Below are positions 1 to 9,507 of a stretch of DNA of 64,000 bases, in pieces (within the stretch, counting starts at the first letter, position 1; each line of letters starts with the position of its first letter). The stretch spans positions 62,001 to 126,000 of the forward strand of contig NZ_MTIC01000003.1 in assembly GCF_001999765.1 (NCBI RefSeq), in the 5' to 3' direction. Both the position numbers and the translations under genes were made by a program. The DNA comes from Sinomonas mesophila (GTDB lineage: Bacteria > Actinomycetota > Actinomycetes > Actinomycetales > Micrococcaceae). Under the pieces are notes generated by a model. The model saw only the letters and a list, made by a program, of their open reading frames with translations, searched no databases and was not told the origin of the DNA.

Positions 1-1
1 C

Positions 2-2203
2 ATGGACATCTGGCCCGGAACCGCATATCCCCTGGGGGCTACCTTCGATGGCACGGGGACGAACTTTGCCCTCTTCAGCGAAGCGGCGAGCGGCGTTGAG
101 CTGTGCCTCTTCGACGACGAGCGCAACGAGAAGCGCGTGCCCATGACCGAAGTCGACGGCTTCGTGTGGCACTGCTACCTCCCGCACGTCCAGCCGGGGC
201 AGCTCTACGGTTACCGCGTCCACGGTGACTACGATCCCGACACTGGGCAGCGCTGCAACCCCAACAAGCTGCTCCTCGACCCCTACGTCAAGGCCGTCAA
301 GGGCGAGCCCGACTGGGCGCAGCCCCTCTTCTCGTACAACTTCGGCGAACCGAACAGCAAGAACCACGAGGACTCGGCCGAGCACATGATGCTCGGCGTC
401 GTCACGAGCCCGTTCTTCGACTGGCAGGGAGACGCCCTGCTCAAGGTCCCCTACCACCGCACGGTCATCTACGAGGCCCACGTCAAGGGCCTCACCGAGG
501 CCCACCCCGAGGTGCCCGTCGAGCTCCAGGGGACGTACGCGGGCGTGGCCCACCCCGCCGTCGTCAGCCACCTGACCAAGCTCGGCGTGACCGCCCTCGA
601 GCTCATGCCCGTCCACCAGTTCGTGGACGACAACACGCTCCGGGAGAAGGGCCTGTCCAACTACTGGGGCTACAACACGATCGGCTTCTTCGCCCCGCAC
701 AATGGGTACTCCGCGAGCGGGGACAGGGGCCACCAGGTCCAGGAGTTCAAGGCGATGGTCCGCACGCTCCACCAGGCGGGCATCGAGGTGATCCTCGACG
801 TCGTCTACAACCACACGGCCGAGGGCAACCACCTGGGCCCCACGCTGTCCTTCAAGGGCATCGACAACGCCGCCTACTACCGGCTCGTCGAGGACGACCA
901 GCAGTACTACATGGACTACACGGGCACGGGGAACTCGCTCAACGTCCGCCACCCGCACTCCCTCCAACTGCTCATGGACTCGTTGCGGTACTGGGTCACC
1001 GAGATGCACGTGGACGGGTTCCGGTTCGACCTCGCCGCGACCCTGGCCCGCGAGTTCTACGACGTCGACAAGCTCTCGAGCTTCTTCGAACTCATCCAGC
1101 AGGATCCGGTCGTCTCGCAGGTCAAGCTCATTGCCGAGCCGTGGGACGTCGGCCCCGGCGGCTACCAGGTGGGCAACTTCCCGCCGCAGTGGACGGAGTG
1201 GAACGGCAAGTACCGGGACACGGTCCGCGACTTCTGGCGCGGCGAGCCCGCGACCCTTGGCGAGTTCGCCTCCCGGCTCACGGGCTCGGCGGACCTCTAC
1301 CAGCACACCGGGCGGCGGCCCGTGGCGTCGATCAACTTCGTCACGGCGCACGACGGCTTCACGCTGCGCGACCTCGTCTCCTACAACAGGAAGCACAACA
1401 AGGCCAACGGCGAGGGCAACGAGGACGGCGAGAGCCACAACCGCTCGTGGAACTGCGGCGCCGAGGGGCCGACGCACGACCCGGCTGTGCTCGAGCTGCG
1501 CGCCCGCCAGCAGCGCAACTTCATCGCCACGCTCCTGCTCTCCCAGGGCGTGCCGATGATCTCGCACGGGGATGAGCTGGGCCGCACGCAGAAGGGCAAC
1601 AACAACGCCTACTGCCAGGACACGCCGCTGACCTGGATCAACTGGAAGAACGCAGACGGCCCGCTCGTCGAGTTCACCGCCGCCGTGGCCCGGCTCCGGG
1701 CCGAGCACCCGACCTTCCGGCGCTCCCGCTTCTTCGACGGCCGGCCCGTGCGCCGCCGGGGTGAGGGCCTGCCGGACATCGAGTGGCTGCGGGCCGACGG
1801 CGAGCCCATGGTCCCGGAGGACTGGGACATCGCCCTGGGCCGGAGCGTGGGGGTGTTCCTCAACGGCCACGGCATCCGAGGCAAGGACACCCACGGCCGG
1901 CCCATCACCGACAAGAACTTCCTCCTGTACTTCAACGCGGACGACACGGATGTGGACTTCCGCATCCCGCCGGACGAGTACGCCCCCGGCTGGGACGTCC
2001 TGCTCGACACCTCGGGGCAGACGGCCGGGGTCACCGAGATCCCGAGCGGGGCCCTGCTGACCGTCCCGGCCAAGAGCATGGCCGTGCTGCGTGCCCACGA
2101 GCGCACCGAGGAGGTCGACCACTCCGTGGCCGCGTCCCTCGCCGCGCAGGCGGGTTCTTTGAGCAAGAGCAACCAGCCGTCCTCGAGCAGGGCGGGCGAG
2201 TAG
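2..2203 (+). CDS. glgX: Glycogen debranching enzyme GlgX (TreX type)
   Basis: Hydrolyses alpha-1,6 branches of glycogen/maltodextrin in the cytoplasm, giving linear chains for TreY. The 733-aa protein starts MDIWPGTAYPLGATFDGTGT, the usual start of the family, followed by an N-terminal CBM48-like beta domain and a GH13 barrel. The GH13 catalytic residues are visible: nucleophile D343 (GFRFDLA), acid/base E379 (LIAEPW) and D451 (TAHDGF). Length is normal, so the gene looks complete, although only one base precedes the ATG and its promoter and ribosome site lie outside the window. It is the first of three genes (glgX-treY-treZ) transcribed together; treY begins 40 nt downstream. Confidence 0.96.
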   Translation: MDIWPGTAYPLGATFDGTGTNFALFSEAASGVELCLFDDERNEKRVPMTEVDGFVWHCYLPHVQPGQLYGYRVHGDYDPDTGQRCNPNKLLLDPYVKAVKGEPDWAQPLFSYNFGEPNSKNHEDSAEHMMLGVVTSPFFDWQGDALLKVPYHRTVIYEAHVKGLTEAHPEVPVELQGTYAGVAHPAVVSHLTKLGVTALELMPVHQFVDDNTLREKGLSNYWGYNTIGFFAPHNGYSASGDRGHQVQEFKAMVRTLHQAGIEVILDVVYNHTAEGNHLGPTLSFKGIDNAAYYRLVEDDQQYYMDYTGTGNSLNVRHPHSLQLLMDSLRYWVTEMHVDGFRFDLAATLAREFYDVDKLSSFFELIQQDPVVSQVKLIAEPWDVGPGGYQVGNFPPQWTEWNGKYRDTVRDFWRGEPATLGEFASRLTGSADLYQHTGRRPVASINFVTAHDGFTLRDLVSYNRKHNKANGEGNEDGESHNRSWNCGAEGPTHDPAVLELRARQQRNFIATLLLSQGVPMISHGDELGRTQKGNNNAYCQDTPLTWINWKNADGPLVEFTAAVARLRAEHPTFRRSRFFDGRPVRRRGEGLPDIEWLRADGEPMVPEDWDIALGRSVGVFLNGHGIRGKDTHGRPITDKNFLLYFNADDTDVDFRIPPDEYAPGWDVLLDTSGQTAGVTEIPSGALLTVPAKSMAVLRAHERTEEVDHSVAASLAAQAGSLSKSNQPSSSRAGE

Positions 2204-2242
2204 CCCGGGAGAGCCGCCCGCACGCCGACGCGAAGGAGCACC

Positions 2243-4651
2243 GTGAAGATCCCAGCCTCGACCTACCGAGTCCAGATCCGGCCCGGATTCACGCTCCGCG
2301 ACGCGGAGGCGATCCTGCCCTACCTGCGCTCCCTCGGCGTCGGGTGGCTCTACCTCTCGCCGCTGCTCGAGGCGACCGACTCCTCCGAGCACGGCTACGA
2401 CGTGTGCGACCCGTCCCGCGTCGACCCGGCGCGCGGCGGCGGCGAGGCGCTCGCGTCCCTCTCGGCCGCCGCGCATGCGGAGGGCATGGGCCTCCTCGTG
2501 GACATCGTGCCCAACCACGTGGGCGTCGCCGTCCCTGCGCAGAACCCGTGGTGGTGGTCGCTCCTGCGCGAGGGCCGCGGGTCGCGCTACGCGGAGGCGT
2601 TCGACGTCGACTGGGACGCCGCGGGCGGGAAGGTGCTCCTGCCGATCCTCGGCTCGGAGGACGACCTGACCGTCCTGCGGCTCGAGGATGGCGAGCTGCG
2701 GTACTACGGGCACCGCTTCCCGCTCGCGCCCGGGACGTGGAAGCAGGGCGAGACCGCCCCGGAGGTGCACGCCCGCCAGCACTACGAGCTCATCCCGTGG
2801 CGCTTGGCCGACACGCGGCTCAACTACCGCCGCTTCTTCGCGATCAACAGCCTCGCGGGGGTGCGGGTCGAGGTTCCGTGGGTCTTCGACGAGGCCCACA
2901 CCGAGGTCAAGCGCTGGTTCGACGAGGGCCTCGTGGACGGGCTCCGGATCGACCACCCGGACGGCCTCGCGGACCCCGCGGGGTACCTCTCGCGGCTGCG
3001 CGAGGTCACCGGCGGGGCGTACACCTTGGTCGAGAAGATCCTCGAGGGGCACGAGGAGCTGCCCGCGTCCTTCCAGTGCGAGGGCACGACGGGCTACGAC
3101 GCTCTCGGCCTCGTGGACCGGCTCTTCGTGGACCCAGCCGGGGAGGCCGGCCTGACGGCGCTCGACGCGGAGCTACGCGGCGGCGAGCCGGCGGACTTCG
3201 CGGACATGGTCCACGGGACGAAGCGCTGGATGACGGACGGCCTCCTGCGGGCGGAGATCCTCCGCCTGGCCCGGCTCGCCCTCGACCCGGTGGCCGAGGC
3301 GGTTCAGGCGGACCCGGCCGCGGCCGAGCTCGTCGAGGCCGAGTCGCTGCCGCGCCATCCGGAGGTGAGCGCGGCCGACCCCGACGCCGTCAGCCCCCTC
3401 GAGACCGCCGCGGACGCCCTCGCGGAGGTCGCGGCGCAGTTCCCCGTGTACCGCACCTACCTTCCCGCGGGCCGCGAGGTCCTCGCGCGGGCTTGCCGCG
3501 ACGCGGCCGCCCGCCGCCCGGACCTCGCCGCGACGATCGGGGACCTCGAGCCGCGCCTCGCCGACCCGGCGGGGGAGCTCGGGGTCCGGTTCCAGCAGAC
3601 CACCGGCATGGTCATGGCCAAGGCCGTCGAGGACACCGCGTTCTACCGGTACACGCGCCTCGGCACGCTCACCGAGGTCGGCGGCGACCCGACGCACTTC
3701 TCGGTCTCCCCGGACGAGTTCCACGCCCGCATGGCCGAGCGCGAGCGGCACCAGCCGCACACCATGACGACCCTCACGACCCATGACACGAAGCGCAGCG
3801 AGGACGCCCGGGCCCGGATCAGCGTCCTGTCCGAGCTCGCCGAGGAGTGGGCGGCCCTCGTGCCCCGGCTCAACGCGTTCGCGCCCCTGCCCGACGGTCC
3901 GCTGTCCAACCTGCTCTGGCAGGCCATCCTCGGCGCATGGCCCGCGGAGGCCGGTCGGCTCACCGAGTACGCCCTCAAGGCGGCCCGCGAGGCCGGCGTC
4001 CACACGCTCTGGACGGCACCGGACGAGGAGTTCGAGACCGCCGTGCGCGCGCTCGTGGACATCGCGCTCGTGCCGGGCGAGGTGCGCCGGCTCCTCGAGG
4101 AGCTCTCCGGGCGCATCGACGGCCACGCGGCGTCGAACGCGCTCTCGGCCAAGCTCGTGCAGCTCGCCATGCCCGGCGTCCCGGACGTCTACCAGGGCAC
4201 GGAGTTCTGGGACCGCTCGCTGTGCGACCCGGACAACCGGCGGGACGTCGACTTCGCCGCCCGCGCCGCCGCGCTCGAGGCCCTCGACGCCGGCGCGCCC
4301 GTGCGCGGCCCCTTGGTCCAGGAGGCCAAGCTGCTTGTCGTCTCACGGACCCTGCGGCTGCGCCGGGATCGTCCCGGGCTGTTCTCGGGCTATGCGTCCG
4401 TCGAGGCGCACGGGCCCGCCGCGGAGCACCTCGTCGGGTTCCGGCGCGGCGAGCGCGGGGCGCTCGCCCTCGCCACGCGCCTGCCGGCCGGGCTCGAGCG
4501 CCGCGGCGGCTGGGGCGAGACGAGCGTGCGGCTGTCCCGCCCGATGCGGGACGCCTTCACCCAGACCGAGTACGACGCCGGCGAGCACCACGTGGGGGAG
4601 GTCTTCGCGGCCCTCCCCGTGGCGCTCCTGATCCCGGAGGAGGGGGCCTAG
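2243..4651 (+). CDS. treY: Maltooligosyl trehalose synthase TreY
   Basis: Intramolecular transglycosylase (GH13) that turns the reducing-end alpha-1,4 bond of a maltodextrin into an alpha,alpha-1,1 bond, giving maltooligosyl trehalose. The 802-aa protein starts [16 protein letters not shown], typical of TreY. It carries DIVPNHVGV, the nucleophile D237 in GLRIDHPDG, the acid/base E264 in LVEKILEG, and D515 in [14 protein letters not shown]. The GTG start is fixed by this conserved N-terminus and by AAGGAG seven bases upstream. It sits between glgX and treZ; its stop is 3 nt before the treZ ATG, so the two are probably translationally coupled. Confidence 0.96.
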   Translation: MKIPASTYRVQIRPGFTLRDAEAILPYLRSLGVGWLYLSPLLEATDSSEHGYDVCDPSRVDPARGGGEALASLSAAAHAEGMGLLVDIVPNHVGVAVPAQNPWWWSLLREGRGSRYAEAFDVDWDAAGGKVLLPILGSEDDLTVLRLEDGELRYYGHRFPLAPGTWKQGETAPEVHARQHYELIPWRLADTRLNYRRFFAINSLAGVRVEVPWVFDEAHTEVKRWFDEGLVDGLRIDHPDGLADPAGYLSRLREVTGGAYTLVEKILEGHEELPASFQCEGTTGYDALGLVDRLFVDPAGEAGLTALDAELRGGEPADFADMVHGTKRWMTDGLLRAEILRLARLALDPVAEAVQADPAAAELVEAESLPRHPEVSAADPDAVSPLETAADALAEVAAQFPVYRTYLPAGREVLARACRDAAARRPDLAATIGDLEPRLADPAGELGVRFQQTTGMVMAKAVEDTAFYRYTRLGTLTEVGGDPTHFSVSPDEFHARMAERERHQPHTMTTLTTHDTKRSEDARARISVLSELAEEWAALVPRLNAFAPLPDGPLSNLLWQAILGAWPAEAGRLTEYALKAAREAGVHTLWTAPDEEFETAVRALVDIALVPGEVRRLLEELSGRIDGHAASNALSAKLVQLAMPGVPDVYQGTEFWDRSLCDPDNRRDVDFAARAAALEALDAGAPVRGPLVQEAKLLVVSRTLRLRRDRPGLFSGYASVEAHGPAAEHLVGFRRGERGALALATRLPAGLERRGGWGETSVRLSRPMRDAFTQTEYDAGEHHVGEVFAALPVALLIPEEGA

Positions 4652-4654
4652 ACA

Positions 4655-6529
4655 ATGACGGAGCGGAGCGCGGTACGCGTGGCTGAGCGGAGCGCGGCGG
4701 AGTCGAAACGAGGTCCGGCGGTCGAGCGGAGTGCAGCGGAGCCGAGGCCCCCCGGCTGGGTCTGGGCCCCCCGGCCGCAGCGGGTCGAGCTCGTCCTCGG
4801 CGCCGGCCCGGAGCCTGAGCGGCTGGCCCTCGAGGCGCGCGACGGCGCGTGGTGGGCGCCGCCGTCGGGCGCCGCCGCCCGCGTGGCCGCCGCCCTCGCC
4901 GCGGGGGAGCGCTACGGCTATGCCCTCGACGGCGAGGGGCCCTACCCGGACCCGCGCTCGCTGCGCCAGCCCGACGGCGTCCACGAGCTCTCGGCGGGCT
5001 TCGACCCGGGCGCCCACGCCTGGTCCGACGGCCGCTGGTCCGGCCGCGAGCTCGCTGGCTCCTCGGTCTACGAGCTGCACGTGGGCACCTTCACCCGCGA
5101 GGGCACGTTCGACGCCGCGGCGGCGCGCCTGCCGTACCTGGCCGACCTCGGCGTCGGCTTCGTCGAGCTCCTGCCGGTCAACGCGTTCAACGGCCCGCAC
5201 AACTGGGGCTACGACGGCGTCCTGTGGTCGGCGGTGCACGAGGGCTACGGCGGCCCAGCCGCGTACCAGCGCTTCGTCGACGCCGCGCACGCGGCGGGGA
5301 TCGGCGTCGTCCAGGACGTCGTGTACAACCACCTCGGCCCCAGCGGGAACTACCTCCCGCAGTACGGCCCCTACCTCCTGCCCGGCGCCGCGACGGGGTG
5401 GGGCGACGCCGTCAACCTCGACGGCCCCGACTCGGACGAGGTCCGCGCGTTCATCCTGGCCAACGCGCGGCTGTGGCTCGAGGACTACCGCGTCGACGGC
5501 CTCCGCCTCGACGCCGTCCACGCCTTGGTGGACCGCCGCGCCCGCACGCTCCTCGAGGAGCTCCAGGATCTCGCGGACGACGTCGCGGCCCGCACCGGCC
5601 GCACGAAGGTCCTCGTGGCCGAGTCGGACCTGAACAACCCGAGGCTCATCGACCCGCGTTCCCGCGGGGGGTACGGCCTCGGCGGGCAGTGGAGCGACGA
5701 CTACCACCACGCCGTCCACGTGGCCCTGACCGGGGAGTCGGCGGGCTACTACGGGGACTTCGCGGACCCCGAGGCCCTGCCGAAGGTCCTGCGCGGCGGC
5801 TTCTACCACGACGGGACGTACTCGAGCTTCCGCGGCCGCGGGCACGGCCGGCCCATCGACCCCGACCGCGTGCGCCCCTCGCAGCTCGTTGTCTGCAGCC
5901 AGAACCACGACCAGGTGGGCAACCGCGCCGTCGGGGACCGCCCGAGCGCGCACCTGGGCCACGAGGGCCTCGCCGTCGCCGCGGTCCTCACCCTCGCCGG
6001 GCCGTACACGCCGATGCTCTTCATGGGGGAGGAGTACGGGGCGAAGACCCCGTGGCAGTTCTTCACCTCCCACCCCGAGCCCGAGCTCGCCGAGGCCACG
6101 CGCGAGGGCCGGCTCAAGGAGTTCGAGCGGATGGGCTGGGACCCCGCCCTCGTCCCCGACCCGCAGGACCCGGCCACGCGCAAGCGCTCGATCCTCGACT
6201 GGGCGGAGGCGGAGACGCCCGACGGCGCGCGACTGCTCGCTCTGTACCGGCGCCTCCTCGCCGTGCGCGCCGAGCTCCCGGGGCTCTGGGACGGCCGGCT
6301 CGACGAGACGGAGGTCCTCTCCGGGACGTCGGCCGACGGCTCGCGCTGGCTCACGTGGCGCCGGCCCGGGGCTGCTGTGTGCGTGGGCTTCGGCCCGGGA
6401 CCGGTCTCCCTGCCCCTCCCGCAGGGGCTCGCCGCCCGGATCGCCGTCGCCACGGACGAGGCGTGCACCGTCGACGGCGCGGAGGCGCGCCTGCCCGGGC
6501 TGGCCGCCGTCGTCCTCGCGACGGGGTGA
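4655..6529 (+). CDS. treZ: Maltooligosyl trehalose trehalohydrolase TreZ
   Basis: Hydrolyses the alpha-1,4 bond next to the trehalose unit made by TreY and releases free trehalose. The 624-aa protein has an N-terminal CBM48-like domain ([13 protein letters not shown]), a GH13 barrel with D286 in [15 protein letters not shown]323 in VLVAESDLN, and QNHDQVGNR. The ATG follows GGAGGAGGGG, which overlaps the end of treY. The first 36 residues are odd: three copies of an ERSA motif encoded by near-repeats of GAGCGGAGCGCGG, placed before the normal start of the family fold, so the gene seems to have gained a repetitive 5' extension. Last gene of the trehalose operon. Confidence 0.95.
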   Translation: MTERSAVRVAERSAAESKRGPAVERSAAEPRPPGWVWAPRPQRVELVLGAGPEPERLALEARDGAWWAPPSGAAARVAAALAAGERYGYALDGEGPYPDPRSLRQPDGVHELSAGFDPGAHAWSDGRWSGRELAGSSVYELHVGTFTREGTFDAAAARLPYLADLGVGFVELLPVNAFNGPHNWGYDGVLWSAVHEGYGGPAAYQRFVDAAHAAGIGVVQDVVYNHLGPSGNYLPQYGPYLLPGAATGWGDAVNLDGPDSDEVRAFILANARLWLEDYRVDGLRLDAVHALVDRRARTLLEELQDLADDVAARTGRTKVLVAESDLNNPRLIDPRSRGGYGLGGQWSDDYHHAVHVALTGESAGYYGDFADPEALPKVLRGGFYHDGTYSSFRGRGHGRPIDPDRVRPSQLVVCSQNHDQVGNRAVGDRPSAHLGHEGLAVAAVLTLAGPYTPMLFMGEEYGAKTPWQFFTSHPEPELAEATREGRLKEFERMGWDPALVPDPQDPATRKRSILDWAEAETPDGARLLALYRRLLAVRAELPGLWDGRLDETEVLSGTSADGSRWLTWRRPGAAVCVGFGPGPVSLPLPQGLAARIAVATDEACTVDGAEARLPGLAAVVLATG

Positions 6530-6622
6530 GGCGGGCTGTCAAGACGCGGCACGGTCATGACTTCTTCTGAGAGCGGTGCACGCACCGTGTCGCGGGGGGT
6601 CGACAAACGTCTCTGTGGACTA

Positions 6623-6639
6623 CATCCAATCCTTGGATG
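6623..6639. promoter_or_regulatory. Palindrome CATCCAA-N3-TTGGATG in the treZ-6722 gap
   Basis: Perfect 7-bp inverted repeat with a 3-bp centre in the 192-bp gap before the gene starting at 6722. The size and symmetry fit a transcription factor operator; no regulator can be named. A TTGACA (6688-6693) and TAGCCT (6705-6710) also lie in this gap, but only 11 bp apart, so they do not form one promoter. Confidence 0.35.
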
Positions 6640-6721
6640 AATCAGGCGACTCTCCCTAGACACCCGCCGCGGGCGGTCCTAGCGTGTTTGACACATCTCA
6701 CTCTTAGCCTGGGGGCAGACC

Positions 6722-8656
6722 GTGGATCGACGTGGATCAATCATTGCCGCCGCCGCGAGCGTCGTGGCTCTTTCGCTGTTCGGAATCCCCGGCGCGGCCG
6801 CCCACCCGGACGGCCAGCACGGCATGGACGAGGGACACCTGATCGGTGCCGGGGCCTTCGGGAACGTCGAGTTCGTTGACAAAGTCGACGTGACCGACAC
6901 GCCCGACCTCATCGCGGATGTGGCCGTCTCGCCGGACGGCAACACCGCATTCCTCGCCAACTGGGGCGAACCGGACTGTGCCGGGCCGGAGACCGGTGGC
7001 CAGACCAGCCCGGATGCCGGCGCCTACATCGTGGACATCTCCGGCGTCGACCGGAACCCGCGCGAGGCGGCCCGGCAGATCGGCTTCATCCCCTCCCACC
7101 AGGACTCGCGTCCCGGCGAGGGCATGCAGGTCATCGAGGTGACCACCGCAAGCTTCAGCGGCGAGGTGCTCGTCATGAACAACGAGCCCTGCGGGAAGAA
7201 CGCCAAGGGCGGAGTCTCACTGTGGGACGTCACCGACCCGCTCAACCCGAAGAGGCTCTCCGAGCACTTCGGCGACCGGGAACCCGGGGCCCGCGACACG
7301 CACCAGATCCACAGCGCCTTCGCGTGGGACGCGGGGGACAAGGCCTACGTGGTCGTCACGGACAATCTCGAATTCCCGGACGTGGACATCCTGGACATCA
7401 CCAACCCGCACCGGCCGCGCGTCATCGCCGAGTACGACCTCAACCTGGCCAAAGAAGGCGGCATCGCCCAGCCGGACCTCGGCCTGACCGACTCCTTCCT
7501 CCACGACATGGTGGTCAAGCAGATCGACGGCCGCTTCATCATGCTGCTCTCGTACTGGGACGGCGGGTACGTCCTGCTGGACGTCACGGATCCCGCCAAC
7601 GCGGTGTTCTTCGGCGACACCGACTTCGCCGCCGTGGACCCCGAGCTCCTCGAGTCTCTGGGCGTCTCCCTCACCCCCGAGGGCAACGCCCACCAGGCGG
7701 AGTTCACGATCGACAACCGCTTCTTCATCGGCACGGACGAGGACTTCGGGCCCTACAGGACGGCGCCCTTCCAGATCACCACCGGCGATTTCGCGGGCGA
7801 GTACCCGTCGGTCATCGTCCCAGGCGGTCAGGCCCCGGCCATCCTGGGCGACCTCACGCTGAACGGGCCCGTCGTGTACGGCGGCTATGGATGCCCCGAC
7901 TCGGCCGCGATCCCCCGCCCGGAGGACGTCCCCGGCTACCTTCCCTTGCAACCGGGCGAGGAGAAGACCCTCGTGCTCCAGCGGGGGCCGGTGGGCGATC
8001 CGAGCGAGCCAGAGGAACCCTGCTTCCCGGGCGAGAAGGCCCACGAGGCCGCCTTGGCCGGATGGGACGCCGTGCTGTTCGTCGAGCATCATTCCGGGGC
8101 GGCGGCCGAGGGCGCGCCCTTCTGCGGCTCCGGAGCCTTCGTCGACGAGATCGTGGCTGTGTGCACGTCCCACGAGGCGTTCCACAGGCTCTTCGGCCTC
8201 GCGCCGGTCGACGGCCCCTGGACCTACCCTGAGGCCCTGGCCATCGGCACGGTCGGGGAGGACATCGAGGTCGGCTCGATCTTCGACGGCTGGGGCTACG
8301 TCCACCTGTTCGACGCCCAGACCCTCCAGGAGCTCGACACCTACGCCATCCCCGAGGCCCACAATCCGGACTTCGCACTGGGGTTTGGGGACCTGAGCGT
8401 CCACGAGGTCGCTGTCGACCCGCAGGACCCGTCGCTGGCCTACCTGTCCTACTACTCGGGCGGGCTCCGCGCCGTGCAGATCCAGTGCACCGACCCGGCA
8501 GACACCGCCACGTGCGGGCTCGTCGAGGTCGGGGGCTACCTGGACAAGCAGGGCAACGACTTCTGGGGCGTGGAGACCTTCGTCGGCGAGGACGGCCGGA
8601 CGTACATCCTCGGCAGCGACCGCGACAGCGGCCTCTGGATCTTCGTCCATCAGTGA
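6722..8656 (+). CDS. Secreted LVIVD-repeat / PA-domain protein
   Basis: A 644-aa exported protein of unknown function. A signal peptide is visible (MDRR, then hydrophobic SIIAAAASVVALSLFGIPGAAA, cleavage near residue 27). The body contains repeats of the LVIVD beta-propeller type (VADVAVSPDGNTAFLANW, YIVDISGV, SLWDVTDPLNPKRLSE, DVDILDITNPHRPRVIAEY, YVLLDVTDPANAVFFGD). A PA-like insert follows around residues 375-490 (APAILGDLTLNGPVVYGGYGC to GSGAFVDEIVAVCTS). Such proteins are predicted extracellular interaction domains; no enzyme activity is assigned. The GTG start is chosen because it directly precedes the signal peptide. The last 6 codons and the stop are duplicated downstream. Confidence 0.8.
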   Translation: MDRRGSIIAAAASVVALSLFGIPGAAAHPDGQHGMDEGHLIGAGAFGNVEFVDKVDVTDTPDLIADVAVSPDGNTAFLANWGEPDCAGPETGGQTSPDAGAYIVDISGVDRNPREAARQIGFIPSHQDSRPGEGMQVIEVTTASFSGEVLVMNNEPCGKNAKGGVSLWDVTDPLNPKRLSEHFGDREPGARDTHQIHSAFAWDAGDKAYVVVTDNLEFPDVDILDITNPHRPRVIAEYDLNLAKEGGIAQPDLGLTDSFLHDMVVKQIDGRFIMLLSYWDGGYVLLDVTDPANAVFFGDTDFAAVDPELLESLGVSLTPEGNAHQAEFTIDNRFFIGTDEDFGPYRTAPFQITTGDFAGEYPSVIVPGGQAPAILGDLTLNGPVVYGGYGCPDSAAIPRPEDVPGYLPLQPGEEKTLVLQRGPVGDPSEPEEPCFPGEKAHEAALAGWDAVLFVEHHSGAAAEGAPFCGSGAFVDEIVAVCTSHEAFHRLFGLAPVDGPWTYPEALAIGTVGEDIEVGSIFDGWGYVHLFDAQTLQELDTYAIPEAHNPDFALGFGDLSVHEVAVDPQDPSLAYLSYYSGGLRAVQIQCTDPADTATCGLVEVGGYLDKQGNDFWGVETFVGEDGRTYILGSDRDSGLWIFVHQ

Positions 8657-8683
8657 CCGACATCTTCGTCCATCAGTGACCGA
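8639..8683 (+). repeat. Tandem duplication across a stop codon
   Basis: The 22-bp ATCTTCGTCCATCAGTGACC-GA occurs twice in direct order (8639-8660 and 8662-8683), separated by one base. The first copy holds the last codons and TGA stop of the LVIVD gene; the second lies in the intergenic region. It looks like a recent slippage or duplication event. Confidence 0.9.
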
Positions 8684-8690
8684 GAGGACC

Positions 8691-8720
8691 CTCGCGGACC
8701 CGCCTCGACGGGTCCGCGAG
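8691..8720 (+). terminator. Hairpin downstream of the LVIVD gene
   Basis: Perfect 12-bp stem CTCGCGGACCCG / CGGGTCCGCGAG with a 6-nt loop, 35 nt after the stop. It has no T run, as is common for actinobacterial terminators. Confidence 0.65.
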
Positions 8721-8725
8721 AGGTC

Positions 8726-8751
8726 TTGGCACTCTTGGGCGAGAGTGCTAA
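8726..8751. promoter_or_regulatory. CIRCE-like HrcA operator before hsp20
   Basis: TTGGCACTC, 8 nt, GAGTGCTAA. CIRCE, the operator of the heat-shock repressor HrcA, is TTAGCACTC-N9-GAGTGCTAA. This copy matches the arms with one change but has an 8-nt instead of 9-nt spacer, unlike the two canonical copies at 35189 and 35235. It suggests heat-shock control of hsp20 by HrcA. Confidence 0.7.
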
Positions 8752-8760
8752 AACGGTGCC

Positions 8761-8833
8761 GTCGGGAGAGATCCCGACCCGAGAGACAAGGAGTGAACAC
8801 CCCCCGAAGGGGGCGATGAAGGAGTGATTCCTG
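8761..8833 (+). promoter_or_regulatory. Structured 5' leader of hsp20, possible RNA thermometer
   Basis: Three possible hairpins lie in a row: GTCGGGA-GAGA-TCCCGAC (8761-8778), CCCCC-GAA-GGGGG (8801-8813), and AGGA-GTGAT-TCCT, which covers the ribosome site of hsp20. AAGGAGTGA occurs twice (8788 and 8819). A three-codon reading frame ATG AAG GAG TGA (8816-8827) overlaps the second copy. Sequestered Shine-Dalgarno sites before Hsp20 genes are typical of heat-sensed translation; this case is inferred from pairing only. Confidence 0.4.
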
Positions 8834-9316
8834 ATGGTTGATTTTGATCCGATCCGCGAGCTCGACCGCATGGCCGGAGCCCTGTTTGGCCAACGCAGCA
8901 GCGGGCCCAGGCTCATGCCGATCGACCTCTACTTCGAGGACGATCACTACATCCTCAACGCCGACCTGCCCGGCATCGACCCGGGCTCGGTCGACATCGA
9001 CGTCGACGGCCAGCTGCTGACCATCCGCGCCGTGCGCACGCTGCGCGGGCACGAGGGCGTCAAGTGGCTCGCACGGGAGCGCGAGGGCGGTGCATTCCTG
9101 CGCCAGCTCACCCTCGGCCAGGGCATCGACACGGAGAGCATCTCCGCGACGTACAGCAATGGCGTGCTCGCAGTGACCATTCCCGTGCACGAGCGTGCCA
9201 AGCCCCGCAAGATCGAGGTCAGGACCGAGACCGAGGAGACGCAGGTCGGAACCCGCGGCGAGGCCCCCAAGGACCTCGGCGAGCGAAAGGGACGCCAGCG
9301 TCAGGTCGGGGCCTGA
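8834..9316 (+). CDS. Hsp20/alpha-crystallin small heat-shock protein
   Basis: ATP-independent chaperone that holds unfolding proteins in the cytoplasm. The 160-aa protein has a short N-terminal arm (MVDFDPIRELDRMAGALFGQ), a central alpha-crystallin domain (about residues 33-130: PIDLYFEDDHYILNADLPGIDPGSVDIDVDGQLLTIRA to GAFLRQLTLGQGIDTESISATYSNGVLAVTIPV), and a charged tail. GVLAVTIPV is the family motif. The ATG is 10 nt after AAGGAG. A CIRCE-like operator and a structured leader lie upstream, in line with heat-shock control. Confidence 0.92.
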   Translation: MVDFDPIRELDRMAGALFGQRSSGPRLMPIDLYFEDDHYILNADLPGIDPGSVDIDVDGQLLTIRAVRTLRGHEGVKWLAREREGGAFLRQLTLGQGIDTESISATYSNGVLAVTIPVHERAKPRKIEVRTETEETQVGTRGEAPKDLGERKGRQRQVGA

Positions 9317-9347
9317 CGAGGGTCGGCTCCGCCGCTGGCGGAGCGAT

Positions 9348-9379
9348 GGAGGGGCGGTGCCGGACGGCGCCGCCCCTCC
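9348..9379 (+). terminator. Hairpin after hsp20
   Basis: 14-bp stem GGAGGGGCGGTGCC / GGCGCCGCCCCTCC (one G-T pair) with a GGAC loop, 31 nt after the hsp20 stop. Confidence 0.6.
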
Positions 9380-9388
9380 GCGGTGCTG

Positions 9389-9449
9389 GAGGTGACCCCG
9401 GATCGCAGGGAGGTGACCCCGGATCGCTGGGAGGTGACCCCGCATCGTT
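9389..9449 (+). repeat. 21-bp tandem repeat, 3 units
   Basis: Three units with the core GGAGGTGACCCCGGATCG at a 21-bp period. Same family as the arrays at 19827, 20838, 33346 and 40262. It lies between hsp20 and the kinase gene at 9508. Confidence 0.9.
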
Positions 9450-9507
9450 CGGGCGGCGGTTGGGTAACGTGAGCCTCAACGCCGCCGATCGGAAGGGGCA
9501 CACCGGC

